DNA of 21,526 nt from JAVBNO01 sp031551485 (lineage in GTDB: Bacteria; Bacillota; Clostridia; Oscillospirales; Ruminococcaceae), in the NCBI GenBank assembly GCA_031551485.1, contig JAVBNO010000042.1, forward strand, positions 1 through 21,526. The letters run 5' to 3'. A model generated the notes under the pieces. The model worked only from the letters and a program-made list of their open reading frames with translations. It searched no databases and was not told the origin of the DNA. The translations under genes and the position numbers were made by a program. Shown piece after piece: positions 4,891-13,141 of the stretch; the stretch's first letter is position 1; the number at the start of each line of letters is the position of its first letter.

Positions 4891-6915
4891 CTATGCCAAC
4901 GCCTGCAGCACGCTTTCCACAGCCGCCTGGGCGGTGGCGTAGACGCTTTTTTTGGTACACATCTGGTCAAATTCTTGAGGATTGGTCATATAGCCCATTT
5001 CTACCAACACAGCGGGGGCGTTGCCATTAAGAGTAATGCGGTAATTGGACAGTTTGACAAAGCGCCCCTGGCGCCCGGTAGCGGCGGCAAGGTTTTTGTA
5101 AATGGCATCCGCCAGCTTTTTGGCGTTTTGGTCAAAATAATAAATCTCAATGCCTTTGGGCTTTGTGCCGTCGGTGTTGGCGGCAATGCTGTTGGAATGA
5201 AAGGAGATCATCATATCAGCCCGGGCACTGGCCGCCCGCTCAAGCCGGTCATTGAGCTCCACCCGCACATCCCCTTCCCGCAGCATAATCACATCGGCCC
5301 CCAGGGCTTGCAGCCACTTTTGGGTGGCGATGGTAACGGCCATGTTCACATCTTTTTCGTTTGGACCCTCTTTGCCCGCAAGACCCAGGGCACCGCCGTC
5401 GTTGCCGCCGTGGCCGGCATCCAGCGCGATGGTGATACCTGTCAGCGGTTTGTCGCCGCTTTGGAGCTTGGGTTTCTTTTGGCAATAGATGATGGTGCTG
5501 TTTTGATCGTGATCAATCAGGTAGCCCCACAGCGCACCTGCTTCCTTCAGGGTGAAATCGATGCGGGTGTTGCCGTCAACCTCGGTCACTTTGGCCGCCG
5601 AAAAAATCTGGCTTTTGCTTACGTCCAGGTTTGTCAGGCCGCTTGTGTTCCACAGGGTGACGGTAAACGTGTTGCCGCTGCGGCTGGCAAAGTGCATGGG
5701 GGCGGCCGTGTCGGAAAGAATGTAACTCTCCCCCTTTTCTTCCGCCTTGAAGGAAGCGCCGGAAATACGATCCCGGGCGCCTGTATAGGCGGGCAGGGGC
5801 TTGACCGTATCTTTCATAATCCATCCGCCCATGCTCAGGCGGTACATCGTTTTGCCGTAATCAATGACAGTGTCCATAGCGCCTTTGCGGGCCACGGCGA
5901 TAAAATCCTCGTTGTCAATGTTTTCGCGGTAGATGGCGACGGCGGCATTATCCACCTGAATCACCAGCTGGCTGCCGCTGCCGGTGGCAATCAGCTTGCC
6001 GGCCGATTTGTAGGTCGCCTGCCCTCCTTTGTACGCAAGGGTGTAGACAACCGGCCCCAACACCTGGCTGCCGGATACTTCGCCCAAGGTGATCTCGCCG
6101 CTGAAGAGGGTGGCGGTACCGTCGGGGGCGGTGGCGTTTTGGGTCAATGTGATTGTCTGGCCGCCTGCGGTGGCCGTAACGGAAGCGCCCGAGGGGGCGG
6201 TGCATTTCAGATAGGTGGGCTTGCCGCAGGGGGCGCCCATGTCGTAGGCGGGGGTCATCGACGTAATGGCATCGGTTTTGACCCCTGCGTTGGGGTAATA
6301 AGTAATGGTGACCTGCTGGCGGGCGTCGCCCTGAGAAAGGGTAAACGTGTTGTCGCCGGGCGAAAGGGTGACAAACACCCCAAAGCTGCCCTGGCTGCCC
6401 CGGCTTGCCACCGGGTTACCGTTCAGATACAAATCCAGCCGCGGGTCGGCGGTGCCGGCCAAATAATAGCTGGAGGAGCCGGTGGTATCGGTGCTTTTTT
6501 CGGGGCGGGAAAAATACATGCCCGCCGGCATGCCCAAATTGACGTGGTTTGTAATGTACTCAAAGGTAACCAGCTCTTCCGGGTTCACATTGACCTGGGC
6601 AGGCACGGCCGAAGTGTCCGGCAGACTGGGCGCTGCTTCACTGGCGGCGGCATCCACCTGTGACCCGGCAGCCGCGGCATCCTCGAAGGACGGGGCGGTG
6701 GAAAGAGCCTCGCTGATACTTTCGGCTACAGCGACGTCAGACACGGAAACCGCCGATTCTTCGCCGATGGCGGCATTGCGGGAGGCATCCCAGTCCTCGA
6801 AGCCGGGGCGGGTGGCACAGGCAGGCAGTGCCGCCAGAGCCAGACAGGCGCAAAGGCCAAAAAGTACACTTTTGCGCGCCGCCGCGTGGCCAAAAAATGA
6901 ATTCCTTTTTTTCAT
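4891..6915 (-). CDS. lipoprotein N-acetylmuramoyl-L-alanine amidase (Amidase_3)
   Basis: The start at 6915 is chosen because GGGAGG lies 7 nt upstream; open frame continues upstream without a ribosome site. The 674-aa product has a signal peptide with lipobox LPAC (C33), so it is tethered outside the membrane. Residues 34-110 are a Ser/Ala-rich linker. Residues 110-480 are repeated beta-sandwich-like segments of unknown type. Residues 494-674 form an Amidase_3 zinc domain: ALDAGHGG (H502), NEKDVN (E520), SFHSN (H573) and the catalytic glutamate in VLVEMGY (E639). Such enzymes cut the amide bond between MurNAc and the stem peptide during cell separation or wall turnover. All key residues are present. 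The large N-terminal region probably binds wall polymers (inference). It has its own promoter (6990-7018) and terminator, so it is monocistronic. Confidence 0.93.
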   Translation of the reverse strand: MKKRNSFFGHAAARKSVLFGLCACLALAALPACATRPGFEDWDASRNAAIGEESAVSVSDVAVAESISEALSTAPSFEDAAAAGSQVDAAASEAAPSLPDTSAVPAQVNVNPEELVTFEYITNHVNLGMPAGMYFSRPEKSTDTTGSSSYYLAGTADPRLDLYLNGNPVASRGSQGSFGVFVTLSPGDNTFTLSQGDARQQVTITYYPNAGVKTDAITSMTPAYDMGAPCGKPTYLKCTAPSGASVTATAGGQTITLTQNATAPDGTATLFSGEITLGEVSGSQVLGPVVYTLAYKGGQATYKSAGKLIATGSGSQLVIQVDNAAVAIYRENIDNEDFIAVARKGAMDTVIDYGKTMYRLSMGGWIMKDTVKPLPAYTGARDRISGASFKAEEKGESYILSDTAAPMHFASRSGNTFTVTLWNTSGLTNLDVSKSQIFSAAKVTEVDGNTRIDFTLKEAGALWGYLIDHDQNSTIIYCQKKPKLQSGDKPLTGITIALDAGHGGNDGGALGLAGKEGPNEKDVNMAVTIATQKWLQALGADVIMLREGDVRVELNDRLERAASARADMMISFHSNSIAANTDGTKPKGIEIYYFDQNAKKLADAIYKNLAAATGRQGRFVKLSNYRITLNGNAPAVLVEMGYMTNPQEFDQMCTKKSVYATAQAAVESVLQALA

Positions 6916-6989
6916 ACAAGCCTCCCTGACATTCAGCCTTTTTAACATGTGTTTTCCGGTCGTTCTTATGCACATCAAACTCTATTTTG

Positions 6990-7018
6990 ATTGTAACGAT
7001 TTAACCGAATAATGTCAA
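6990..7018 (-). promoter_or_regulatory. near-consensus promoter of the amidase gene
   Basis: Minus strand TTGACA (7013-7018), 17-bp spacer, TACAAT (6990-6995). The leader to the ATG at 6915 is about 70 nt. Confidence 0.85.
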
Positions 7019-7134
7019 ATTCAAGGCGAATTTTGGAAATCATTACTTTTGCCGGGTATCGGCAAGACATTCGGCAAACAGGACGCCTCTGGTTGATCCA
7101 CCGTTGATTCCCCTGTTCCCCTCATCGTTATTTT

Positions 7135-7164
7135 AAGTTGGTTTTCATTGGCCAATGACAACTT
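7135..7164. promoter_or_regulatory. operator-like dyad between the divergent amidase and tex promoters
   Basis: TCATTGG-CCAATGA (7145-7158) is a perfect 14-bp palindrome, continued by AAGTTG (7135-7140) and CAACTT (7159-7164) with a 4-nt asymmetry. It sits about 40 bp upstream of the tex -35. The rest of 7019-7204 shows no ORF or known RNA. Confidence 0.4.
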
Positions 7165-7204
7165 ATACAGCCAAAAACAGGCCGGTGGCCCCCCTTGCGC
7201 CGGC

Positions 7205-7233
7205 TTGTCTTCCCCGTGGTTTTTTGTTACAAT
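7205..7233 (+). promoter_or_regulatory. promoter of tex
   Basis: TTGTCT (7205-7210), 17-bp spacer, TACAAT (7228-7233); predicted start near 7240, about 32 nt before the ATG. Confidence 0.75.
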
Positions 7234-7271
7234 AATACGGTAATCGATTCGGAAAAGAAGGGACGCAATAT

Positions 7272-9425
7272 ATGGACAATATTATCAAACTGCTGGCGGA
7301 CGAGCTTTCGCTGCGGGTGACCCAAGTGGAGGCCGCCGTCAATTTGATTGACGAGGGCAATACCATCCCGTTTATCGCGCGGTACCGCAAAGAAGCCACC
7401 GGTTCACTGGACGATACCCAATTGCGGGATCTGGACGACCGGCTCTCCTATTTACGGGGGCTGCAAAAACGGCGGGAAGAGGTGCTCGGCTCCATTGAGG
7501 GCCAGGGCCTTTTGACCGACGAAATTGCGGCGGCAGTGGCAGGGGCCAAAACACTGGCGGAAGTAGAGGATATCTACCGTCCCTTTAAGCCCAAAAGAAA
7601 AACGCGGGCTTCGGTGGCCAAAGAAAAAGGGCTGCAGCCGCTGGCCGACCGTATTTTTGCCCAACAACCGGGAGATGACCCCCTTCTGCTGGCCGCGGAA
7701 TATATCGACGAGGAAAAAGGCGTGTCCTCTGCCGAGGAAGCGTTGCAGGGCGCCCAGGATATTATTGCCGAGGCGATCAGCGATGATGCCGACATTCGGG
7801 GCATGTTGCGTGGACAGCTGCATGACGAAGGGGTCATCGTTTCTACCGGTTCGTCGGCGGAACCGTCCGTCTATTCCATGTACTTCGATTTTTCGGAGCC
7901 TGTGGCCAAAATTGCGCCCCACCGCGTGCTGGCCATTAACCGGGGCGAAAAAGAAGATGCCCTTAAGGTCTCTCTGCAAGCCGATGATGCCAAGGCGGTA
8001 GGTTCCATTTGTTACCGGGTGGTCACCGGGCAGGGCGCTTGCAGCGACGTGGTGCGCGCCGCCGCCCAAGACAGCTACGACCGGCTGATCTTCCCTTCGC
8101 TGGAACGGGAAATTCGCAGCACGTTGTTTGAAACGGCCAGCGAGCAGGCCATTAAAATATTCGCTTTGAATTTAAAGCATTTGCTTATGCAGCCGCCGGT
8201 GAAAGACCGGGTGGTGCTGGCTGTCGACCCCGCTTACCGCACCGGCTGCAAAATTGCCGTGGTGGACGGATACGGCAAAGTGCTGGACACCACGGTTATT
8301 TACCCTACCCCGCCCCAAAGTAAAATTGAAGAGGCCAAAGCCACCCTGAAAAAGCTGATTGCCAAACACGGCGTCAGCGTTATCTCTATCGGCAACGGCA
8401 CCGCTTCCAAGGAGTCAGAAATTTTTGTGGCCGACCTGATTAAGGAGATTGGCGGCGGGCTGAGCTATATGGTGGTGAGCGAGGCGGGGGCCAGCGTCTA
8501 TTCCGCCTCCAAGCTGGCGGCCCAGGAATTCCCCCAGTTTGATGTATCGCTGCGTTCGGCCGTGTCCATTGCCCGTCGGTTGCAGGATCCGCTGGCCGAG
8601 CTTGTCAAAATTGACCCCAAAGCCATCGGCATCGGCCAGTATCAGCACGATATGCCCCAAAACCGGTTGGGACAGGCGCTGGGCGGCGTGGTGGAAAACT
8701 GCGTGAACTCGGTGGGGGTGGATTTGAACACTGCTTCTTTCTCGCTGCTGGAGCATGTGGCGGGTATCAACAGCTCTATTGCCAAAAACATTGTCAGCTA
8801 CCGGGAGGAAAAAGGCGGCTTCTCCGCGCGCAATGAGCTTTTAAAAGTGGACAAGCTGGGCAAAAAAGCCTATGAACAATGCGCGGGCTTTTTGCGGTTG
8901 CCCCAGGCCAAAAACCGTCTTGACGCCACTGCCGTCCATCCGGAAAGCTATGGCGCGGCCAAAACTCTTTTGGACAACTGCGGTTTTAAACTGGCGCAAA
9001 TTGGCACCGACGACATTGGTAAGCTGCCGCAAAAGGTGAAGGAAATTGGCATGGATAAACTGGCCCAAGAGGCCGGCGTGGGCATACCCACTTTACACGA
9101 TATCATGGAAGAGCTGCTCAAACCCGGTCGCGACCCCCGTGACGAGTTGCCCGCGCCCATGCTGCGCAGCGACATTATGGACCTTAAAGATTTGAAGCCA
9201 GACATGGTGCTTACCGGCACCATTCGCAATGTGACCGACTTTGGCGCTTTTGTGGACCTTGGCGTCCACCAGGACGGATTGGTGCATATCTCCCGCTTGG
9301 CGGACAAATTTGTCAAGCACCCTGCCGACGTGGTCAAGGTGGGAGACATTGTGAAGGTGAAAGTACTGGAAGTAGACACGGCCCGCAATCGCATTTCGCT
9401 GACGATGAAAGGCATCGATAACTGA
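7272..9425 (+). CDS. tex: Tex-family RNA-binding transcription accessory protein
   Basis: A full-length 717-aa Tex homologue. The helical N-terminal domain contains the family signature PFIARYRKEATGSLDD (33-48). A YqgF/RNase H-like domain starts at about 313 (VVLAVDPAYRTGCKIAVVDG). Helix-hairpin-helix elements lie at about 490-550 (LEHVAGINSSIAKNIVSYRE). A C-terminal S1 RNA-binding domain begins at about 640 (GTIRNVTDFGAFVDLGVHQD). Tex proteins bind RNA and associate with transcription and, in some species, affect toxin expression and stress survival. AAGGGA precedes ATG 7272. The gene stands alone between its promoter and the hairpin at 9497-9540, and is convergent with the surface-protein gene. 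Confidence 0.97.
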   Translation: MDNIIKLLADELSLRVTQVEAAVNLIDEGNTIPFIARYRKEATGSLDDTQLRDLDDRLSYLRGLQKRREEVLGSIEGQGLLTDEIAAAVAGAKTLAEVEDIYRPFKPKRKTRASVAKEKGLQPLADRIFAQQPGDDPLLLAAEYIDEEKGVSSAEEALQGAQDIIAEAISDDADIRGMLRGQLHDEGVIVSTGSSAEPSVYSMYFDFSEPVAKIAPHRVLAINRGEKEDALKVSLQADDAKAVGSICYRVVTGQGACSDVVRAAAQDSYDRLIFPSLEREIRSTLFETASEQAIKIFALNLKHLLMQPPVKDRVVLAVDPAYRTGCKIAVVDGYGKVLDTTVIYPTPPQSKIEEAKATLKKLIAKHGVSVISIGNGTASKESEIFVADLIKEIGGGLSYMVVSEAGASVYSASKLAAQEFPQFDVSLRSAVSIARRLQDPLAELVKIDPKAIGIGQYQHDMPQNRLGQALGGVVENCVNSVGVDLNTASFSLLEHVAGINSSIAKNIVSYREEKGGFSARNELLKVDKLGKKAYEQCAGFLRLPQAKNRLDATAVHPESYGAAKTLLDNCGFKLAQIGTDDIGKLPQKVKEIGMDKLAQEAGVGIPTLHDIMEELLKPGRDPRDELPAPMLRSDIMDLKDLKPDMVLTGTIRNVTDFGAFVDLGVHQDGLVHISRLADKFVKHPADVVKVGDIVKVKVLEVDTARNRISLTMKGIDN

Positions 9426-9496
9426 TCGGACGCCGATAACAGGCCCAACCCCCACCGCGTCATTTGGCACAAGACCTGTAAAACAGGACAAATCCA

Positions 9497-9540
9497 AACA
9501 TCCCCCTGCTGTAGTATTGTCACTACAACAGGGGGATGTT
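9497..9540. terminator. long hairpin between convergent tex and surface-protein genes
   Basis: Arms 9497-9515 and 9522-9540 pair over 19 positions with a single C-A mismatch; loop ATTGTC. No U-tract follows on either strand, so termination would be atypical. The position between two converging 3' ends suggests a shared transcript-end element. Confidence 0.6.
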
Positions 9541-9609
9541 ATATTGTTGCACAAACTGGCGCTGTTGATGAAGATGAGGTGGGAACTTAAAGCGCCATCA
9601 GGCTTTTGG

Positions 9610-10287
9610 TTATTTTACTTTTTTGCGGCGCGTAATCGCCCACACGCCCACAGCCGCCGCCGTCATCACAAGGAAACCGATTGGGGAATCGCCACGGCCG
9701 GTGTTGGGGTTGGGAGGCGCCTGGGTATTTGCTCCGGCAGCGGCAGCTGAGGAAGAGCTTGCCGGCACGGAAGAATTGGGAATAACAACGATGATATTGG
9801 AGCTGGAGGAGCCGGCCGCCTGTGAGGGTGCAGCGGAAGAAGCAGCGGTGGAGCTGGGCGCGTTGCCGGTGGTGTAGGTGATGGAGATATTGAACACAAA
9901 GTCTTTTTCTGTGGCATTCTGGCTTTTGTCCATGAAAGAATCTTTGTCAACTGTCACTGTATAGGTGCGGTTGGCGTACAGATCGAGACGAGGGGAGAAC
10001 GCGCTGGCGTTAAAAATGGCGCGCATGCCGTCGCTGGAGATTTTGGCATCCCAGGAATCGGCCGAAAACACATTGCCTTTGCTGTCTTTTACGGAAACCC
10101 CACCACCGTTGATTTCAATTTTTTCGTTAAAGGAAATGTCCAGCCGCGCTGTCTCCAGCTTGGCGTCGGTCAGCAGTTGGGCGCCCGTCGCTCGGGGTGC
10201 TGTGGAATCGGCCGCCACCGCCGTCATGGAAGTGATTACCGCTATCAGTAAAAGGAGTGTTATACCGGTCAATATACGTCTGCTCAT
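9610..10287 (-). CDS. cell-wall-anchored surface protein with NPNTG sorting signal
   Basis: The 225-aa product has an N-terminal signal peptide (MSRRILTGITLLLLIAVITS, cleavage near AVAA). One domain of about 110 aa follows (SAPRATGAQ-type start; LDISFNEKIEINGGGVSV...YTVTVDKDSF) that matches the pattern of bacterial Ig-like domain 5 (SbsA_Ig). Then come a Ser/Ala/Pro-rich linker (about 140-190), NPNTG at 193-197, a hydrophobic helix, and a basic tail RRKKVK. This is the layout of a sortase substrate. The motif is an (N)PxTG variant and not LPxTG. No sortase gene lies in the window. Start 10287 has AAGGGAG 9 nt upstream. Function beyond surface display is unknown. Confidence 0.88.
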   Translation of the reverse strand: MSRRILTGITLLLLIAVITSMTAVAADSTAPRATGAQLLTDAKLETARLDISFNEKIEINGGGVSVKDSKGNVFSADSWDAKISSDGMRAIFNASAFSPRLDLYANRTYTVTVDKDSFMDKSQNATEKDFVFNISITYTTGNAPSSTAASSAAPSQAAGSSSSNIIVVIPNSSVPASSSSAAAAGANTQAPPNPNTGRGDSPIGFLVMTAAAVGVWAITRRKKVK

Positions 10288-10341
10288 TTTTCATGCTCCC
10301 TTTCTTAATTTAAAAATTACCTTCTGGATTCCTTTAATATT

Positions 10342-10370
10342 AGCATAGCAGTTTAGCCCTTTCATTACAA
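10342..10370 (-). promoter_or_regulatory. promoter of the surface-protein gene
   Basis: Minus strand TTGTAA (10365-10370), 17-bp spacer, TATGCT (10342-10347), about 55 nt before the start codon. Confidence 0.6.
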
Positions 10371-10479
10371 GCCCCAGCGCCGGCATCCGGAACCGGGCGC
10401 AAAAACTTTACAATTTCTTTACCTTTTATTGTCAGTTCTTCAAGCAATTTCTTAGGCAACTTTTTTGCCGCTTTACGGT

Positions 10480-10507
10480 TTGCGGTTCACTAGCCGGTTC
10501 ATACTAA
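10480..10507 (+). promoter_or_regulatory. possible promoter of the bPH2 gene pair
   Basis: TTGCGG (10480-10485), 16-bp spacer, TACTAA (10502-10507). It is weak, but placed suitably before the ribosome site at 10534. Upstream, CAATTTCTT occurs twice (10411-10419 and 10445-10453). Confidence 0.35.
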
Positions 10508-10545
10508 GGGCAGAGTATTCACCGGCAGCGAACAGGAGGGGTGGT

Positions 10546-11037
10546 ATGCATACGTGGCAGCCGGAGGGCAAATGGGTTTGGCTGTGGCGGCTAAGGCTGG
10601 GGGCCATATGGCTGGGCATCGGCCTGCTTCTGTTTTTGGCGTGGCGGTTGGCGCCCGGCCTTGTCCGGCCGTGGCTGCGTTTCGCGCTTTGGGGATGGGG
10701 GGCGCTTTTGATCCTGCTGCTGGCGCTGGGGTTGTGTTTTTTTCCTTATTGGCGGGCGGCCACCGTCTATGAGTTGACGCCCGCTGTCTTGTGCATTCGC
10801 AGAGACATATGGAGCCGTAAAGTGATCGCCCTGCGGCGGCAGGGGCTTTGGCAGGCGGTGGTAGGTGCCGGACCCCTAGAGCGGCTGCTGGGTCTTTGCC
10901 ATTTGCGGGCTGTCAACGCCGGGCGCACTCTGCTGCTGTGCGGGCTTACCTTTTCGCAGGCCCGCCGGTTACAGCGAAGGCTGTGCCCGCCTTTTGGCGG
11001 CACGGGTGAGGCACCACCCCCAAGGGAGGCGGATTGA
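10546..11037 (+). CDS. bPH2-domain membrane protein, YdbS-like
   Basis: ATG 10546 follows AGGAGGGGTGGT. The 163-aa protein has two hydrophobic segments (about 17-38 and 45-66), then a domain of roughly 85 residues (ATVYELTPAVLCIRRDIWSR...ALRRQGLWQAVV) that fits the bacterial PH (bPH2, DUF304) fold: a strand pattern after the second helix, an amphipathic basic segment and the typical 'Y-x-L-T' start. The stop overlaps the start of the next gene by one base (TGATG), so the two are translationally coupled, as in the ydbS-ydbT pair of Bacillus. There, YdbS/YdbT contribute to resistance against some bacteriocins; a similar role here is inference. The tail is Pro-rich. Confidence 0.8.
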   Translation: MHTWQPEGKWVWLWRLRLGAIWLGIGLLLFLAWRLAPGLVRPWLRFALWGWGALLILLLALGLCFFPYWRAATVYELTPAVLCIRRDIWSRKVIALRRQGLWQAVVGAGPLERLLGLCHLRAVNAGRTLLLCGLTFSQARRLQRRLCPPFGGTGEAPPPREAD

Positions 11038-12536
11038 TGAAGGGTCGTTTTCGACATTGGCCCAAACCGGCCAAGCACTGGCAGCGGGGCCATCCTTTGA
11101 GTATGCTGCTTGATTTGCGGTGGTGGTTTTTGCCGGTGCTGTTGCCGCCGGTGCGCGCTTTTACCTTATCTGTCTCCGGCGATATTTTAGGATGGCAGCG
11201 ATGGGCCTGGGGTTCCCTTTTGGTGGTGGGGGCCACGGTGGGCCTGGGCTTTATTTTGTGGCGGCTGGAGCGGTACCGGTGGGAACCCGGCGGCTTTCGC
11301 ACCCAAACCGGTTTTTTGTTGCGCCGGGATGATCTGACCCCTTTGGCATCCATTTGCCGGGCGGAATTTTGCAGGACGGTGTGGTGGGCGCCTTTCGGCG
11401 TCACCGAAGTGCGGCTGTGGACACCGGGCCGGCCGAAACCTTTTTTTACCGCAATTCTGACGCACAACCAGGCCGCTGCCTTGATCGAAATACTGGGGCA
11501 ACCTGCCAAAGCCGAGGGGGATTCTCTTTTCCCGCGGTCCCGAATCGGGCGCATTTTATTTGCGGCCGCGGCGGGGTCCAACACGCTGGGTGGCGTTTTG
11601 CTTTTATCGGGGCTCATTTCCCACGCGGGCCAACTGTTTGGCAAAGAGCTCAGCGAGCAGTTGGGCGGCAACGTGTGGGGGTTGGCGGCGGGGGCAGCCG
11701 AACGTCTGTCGGCGCTGACCACCGGCGTGCCCATTGCGGCTGTCACGGCGGCCTGCCTGATTTTGGCCGGGTGGCTGGCAGGCTTTATTCAGACACTTTT
11801 ATCCTGGCGGGCCTTTAAAGCGGTGGCCGGCTGCGGTGCCATCACCCTTTTTTCCGGCAGCTTCATCCGGCGCAAAAATATTCTCTTCACCCGCCATGTA
11901 ACAGGGGTTTCGGTCCGGCGCAGCCTTTTGGGCCATTTTTGCGGCATCTCCACTGTCTATTTGCTTTTGCGGGGCGGTCCACGGCAGAAAGCATTTTTGC
12001 TGCCGCTGCTGCCCGCTTTTCGCCCCGAACGTGACGCCGCGCCCGCTTTGCCTATCGCCGCCGGCGGCGCATTGTCTACAGCATCCATGGCCGCCAAGCC
12101 CCAAAAAGGCGCCCTGCTGCAGTTTTGGGGCGTCGGCTTGACAATTGGGGCGATACTGCCCCTTGGGGGGTGGATGGCGGGGGTGCTGTGGCCGGACTGG
12201 GGCGCTTTGTTCGCGTATGCCATCTTGATGGGTTTGCTGCCGGTAGGATGGTGGCTGGCGGTGCAGTGGGTCGATTACAAAACCGGCGGCCTTTTGCCAA
12301 ACGGGCCGGCCGACAACACCCTTACGGCTGCCTGCGCTTGTGGTTTTGCCCTTTGCCGCAATCGTTTGGGCTGGTCAAAAATGACCAGGCGCCAAAGTTT
12401 TTGGCAGCGGCGCAGTCAGCGCTGCGATATTTGGGTGTGGGGTAAAGACGCGGGAGGGAAAAGCTGCCACTGCCGGGGGCTTGGTTTTGCCGACGCAGGG
12501 CAGCTGTGGGAAAGCTTGATCGAAACAGCGAAATGA
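11037..12536 (+). CDS. bPH2-domain membrane protein, YdbT-like
   Basis: ATG 11037 overlaps the preceding stop, with AAGGGAGG about 9 nt upstream. The 499-aa protein alternates pairs of hydrophobic helices with soluble PH-like segments. Helices lie at about 25-40 and 55-78, followed by RWEPGGFRTQTGFLLRRDD and the PH segment. A second helix pair lies at about 180-250, then AGCGAITLFSGSFIRRKNI and GVSVRRSLL. A third lies at about 365-410, then a final PH-like segment (CACGFALCRNRLGW, SQRCDIWVWGK). The repeated bPH2 domain architecture and the coupling to a YdbS-like gene identify the YdbT family. Arg/Trp-rich composition is typical. The partner relationship suggests one membrane complex. Weak hairpin 12556-12579 follows and could terminate both flanking genes. 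Confidence 0.8.
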   Translation: MKGRFRHWPKPAKHWQRGHPLSMLLDLRWWFLPVLLPPVRAFTLSVSGDILGWQRWAWGSLLVVGATVGLGFILWRLERYRWEPGGFRTQTGFLLRRDDLTPLASICRAEFCRTVWWAPFGVTEVRLWTPGRPKPFFTAILTHNQAAALIEILGQPAKAEGDSLFPRSRIGRILFAAAAGSNTLGGVLLLSGLISHAGQLFGKELSEQLGGNVWGLAAGAAERLSALTTGVPIAAVTAACLILAGWLAGFIQTLLSWRAFKAVAGCGAITLFSGSFIRRKNILFTRHVTGVSVRRSLLGHFCGISTVYLLLRGGPRQKAFLLPLLPAFRPERDAAPALPIAAGGALSTASMAAKPQKGALLQFWGVGLTIGAILPLGGWMAGVLWPDWGALFAYAILMGLLPVGWWLAVQWVDYKTGGLLPNGPADNTLTAACACGFALCRNRLGWSKMTRRQSFWQRRSQRCDIWVWGKDAGGKSCHCRGLGFADAGQLWESLIETAK

Positions 12537-12552
12537 TATTGAAAAAAGGCGC

Positions 12553-12579
12553 AAAAAAGGACCGCGCCGGCGATCCTTT
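12553..12579 (-). terminator. intrinsic terminator for the DUF4358 gene
   Basis: Minus strand: AAAGGATCGC-CGGC-GCGGTCCTTT stem (one T-G pair) running into six T (12553-12558). In the plus direction the stem is followed only by a weak T-rich stretch, so it may partly end the bPH2 operon too. Confidence 0.85.
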
Positions 12580-12598
12580 GTCTTGCTTTTCATTTGCC

Positions 12599-13141
12599 TT
12601 AGGCATCCGCCGCTTCGGGCAGATATTTGCCGATAAGCTCTTTGACCCCTTCGGCGTCATTGGTCATCACCATGACCATGTAATCGCCGCGGTTAAAAAT
12701 GAGGGCGTCCTCGGCATTCTCCAGCGCATTGTAGATGTTGTAATTCTGGAACTCATTAATGCGGGCTATTTTAACCTGCTCCAACGCTTCTTTCAATTCG
12801 GCCTCGCGACCTTCGGCCGGGCGGAGAATGAAAATGTCGGAGACACCGTATCGGCCATCGGCATATTTGCCGTAATATTCGGTATACAACTCGGGACTAA
12901 TATCAAAACGTTCCTGCAAGACCGTTTCGTCCAGGTCGTGCAAACCCATAATTTCGCTTTGGAAAAAAATTTCTTTCACTGCGTTTTCGGGCCCGGATGT
13001 TGCGACTTCCGGCGTGGTTTTGGCCGCGAGGGTTGTTTCAATGACGGGATTGTCGCTCATCTCGTAAGAAGAGCAGCCCTGCATATTGGCCAATGCCAAA
13101 TAAAACACCACAAGAAAAATGATAATGAGTACTCGCTTCAT
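12599..13141 (-). CDS. DUF4358-type lipoprotein
   Basis: ATG at 13141 has AAAGGAG 11 nt upstream. The 180-aa product begins MKRVLIIIFLVVFYLALANM and has lipobox MQGC (C23). The mature part matches the DUF4358 pattern of Clostridia: an EIFFQSEIMGLHDLDETVLQ stretch, LYTEYYGKYADGRYGVSDIF, then EGREAELKEALEQVKIARIN and DALIFNRGDYMVMVMTNDAE. The function of this family is unknown; it is expected to be membrane-tethered and extracellular. It has a perfect-consensus promoter (13302-13329) and an unusually long leader of about 155 nt with stable stems, suggesting post-transcriptional control. It stands alone between the bPH2 pair and the queG-like operon. Confidence 0.88.
   Translation of the reverse strand: MKRVLIIIFLVVFYLALANMQGCSSYEMSDNPVIETTLAAKTTPEVATSGPENAVKEIFFQSEIMGLHDLDETVLQERFDISPELYTEYYGKYADGRYGVSDIFILRPAEGREAELKEALEQVKIARINEFQNYNIYNALENAEDALIFNRGDYMVMVMTNDAEGVKELIGKYLPEAADA

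Noticed and set aside
4440..4970. Minus-strand frames of up to 176 codons across the tandem repeat
   Set aside because: The similar peptide strings come from the repeated DNA. The copies fall in different frames, no ribosome site precedes them, and the longest runs into the amidase gene region.
4975..6663. 562-aa open frame on the plus strand
   Set aside because: It lies antisense within the amidase gene, has a low-complexity Gly/Ala/His-rich composition, and lacks a ribosome site; the minus-strand gene has a complete catalytic domain.
9687..9704. RGDSP integrin-binding motif in the surface protein
   Set aside because: It lies directly after the NPNTG sorting site, so after sortase cleavage it would stay on the discarded membrane tail; it is most likely coincidence.
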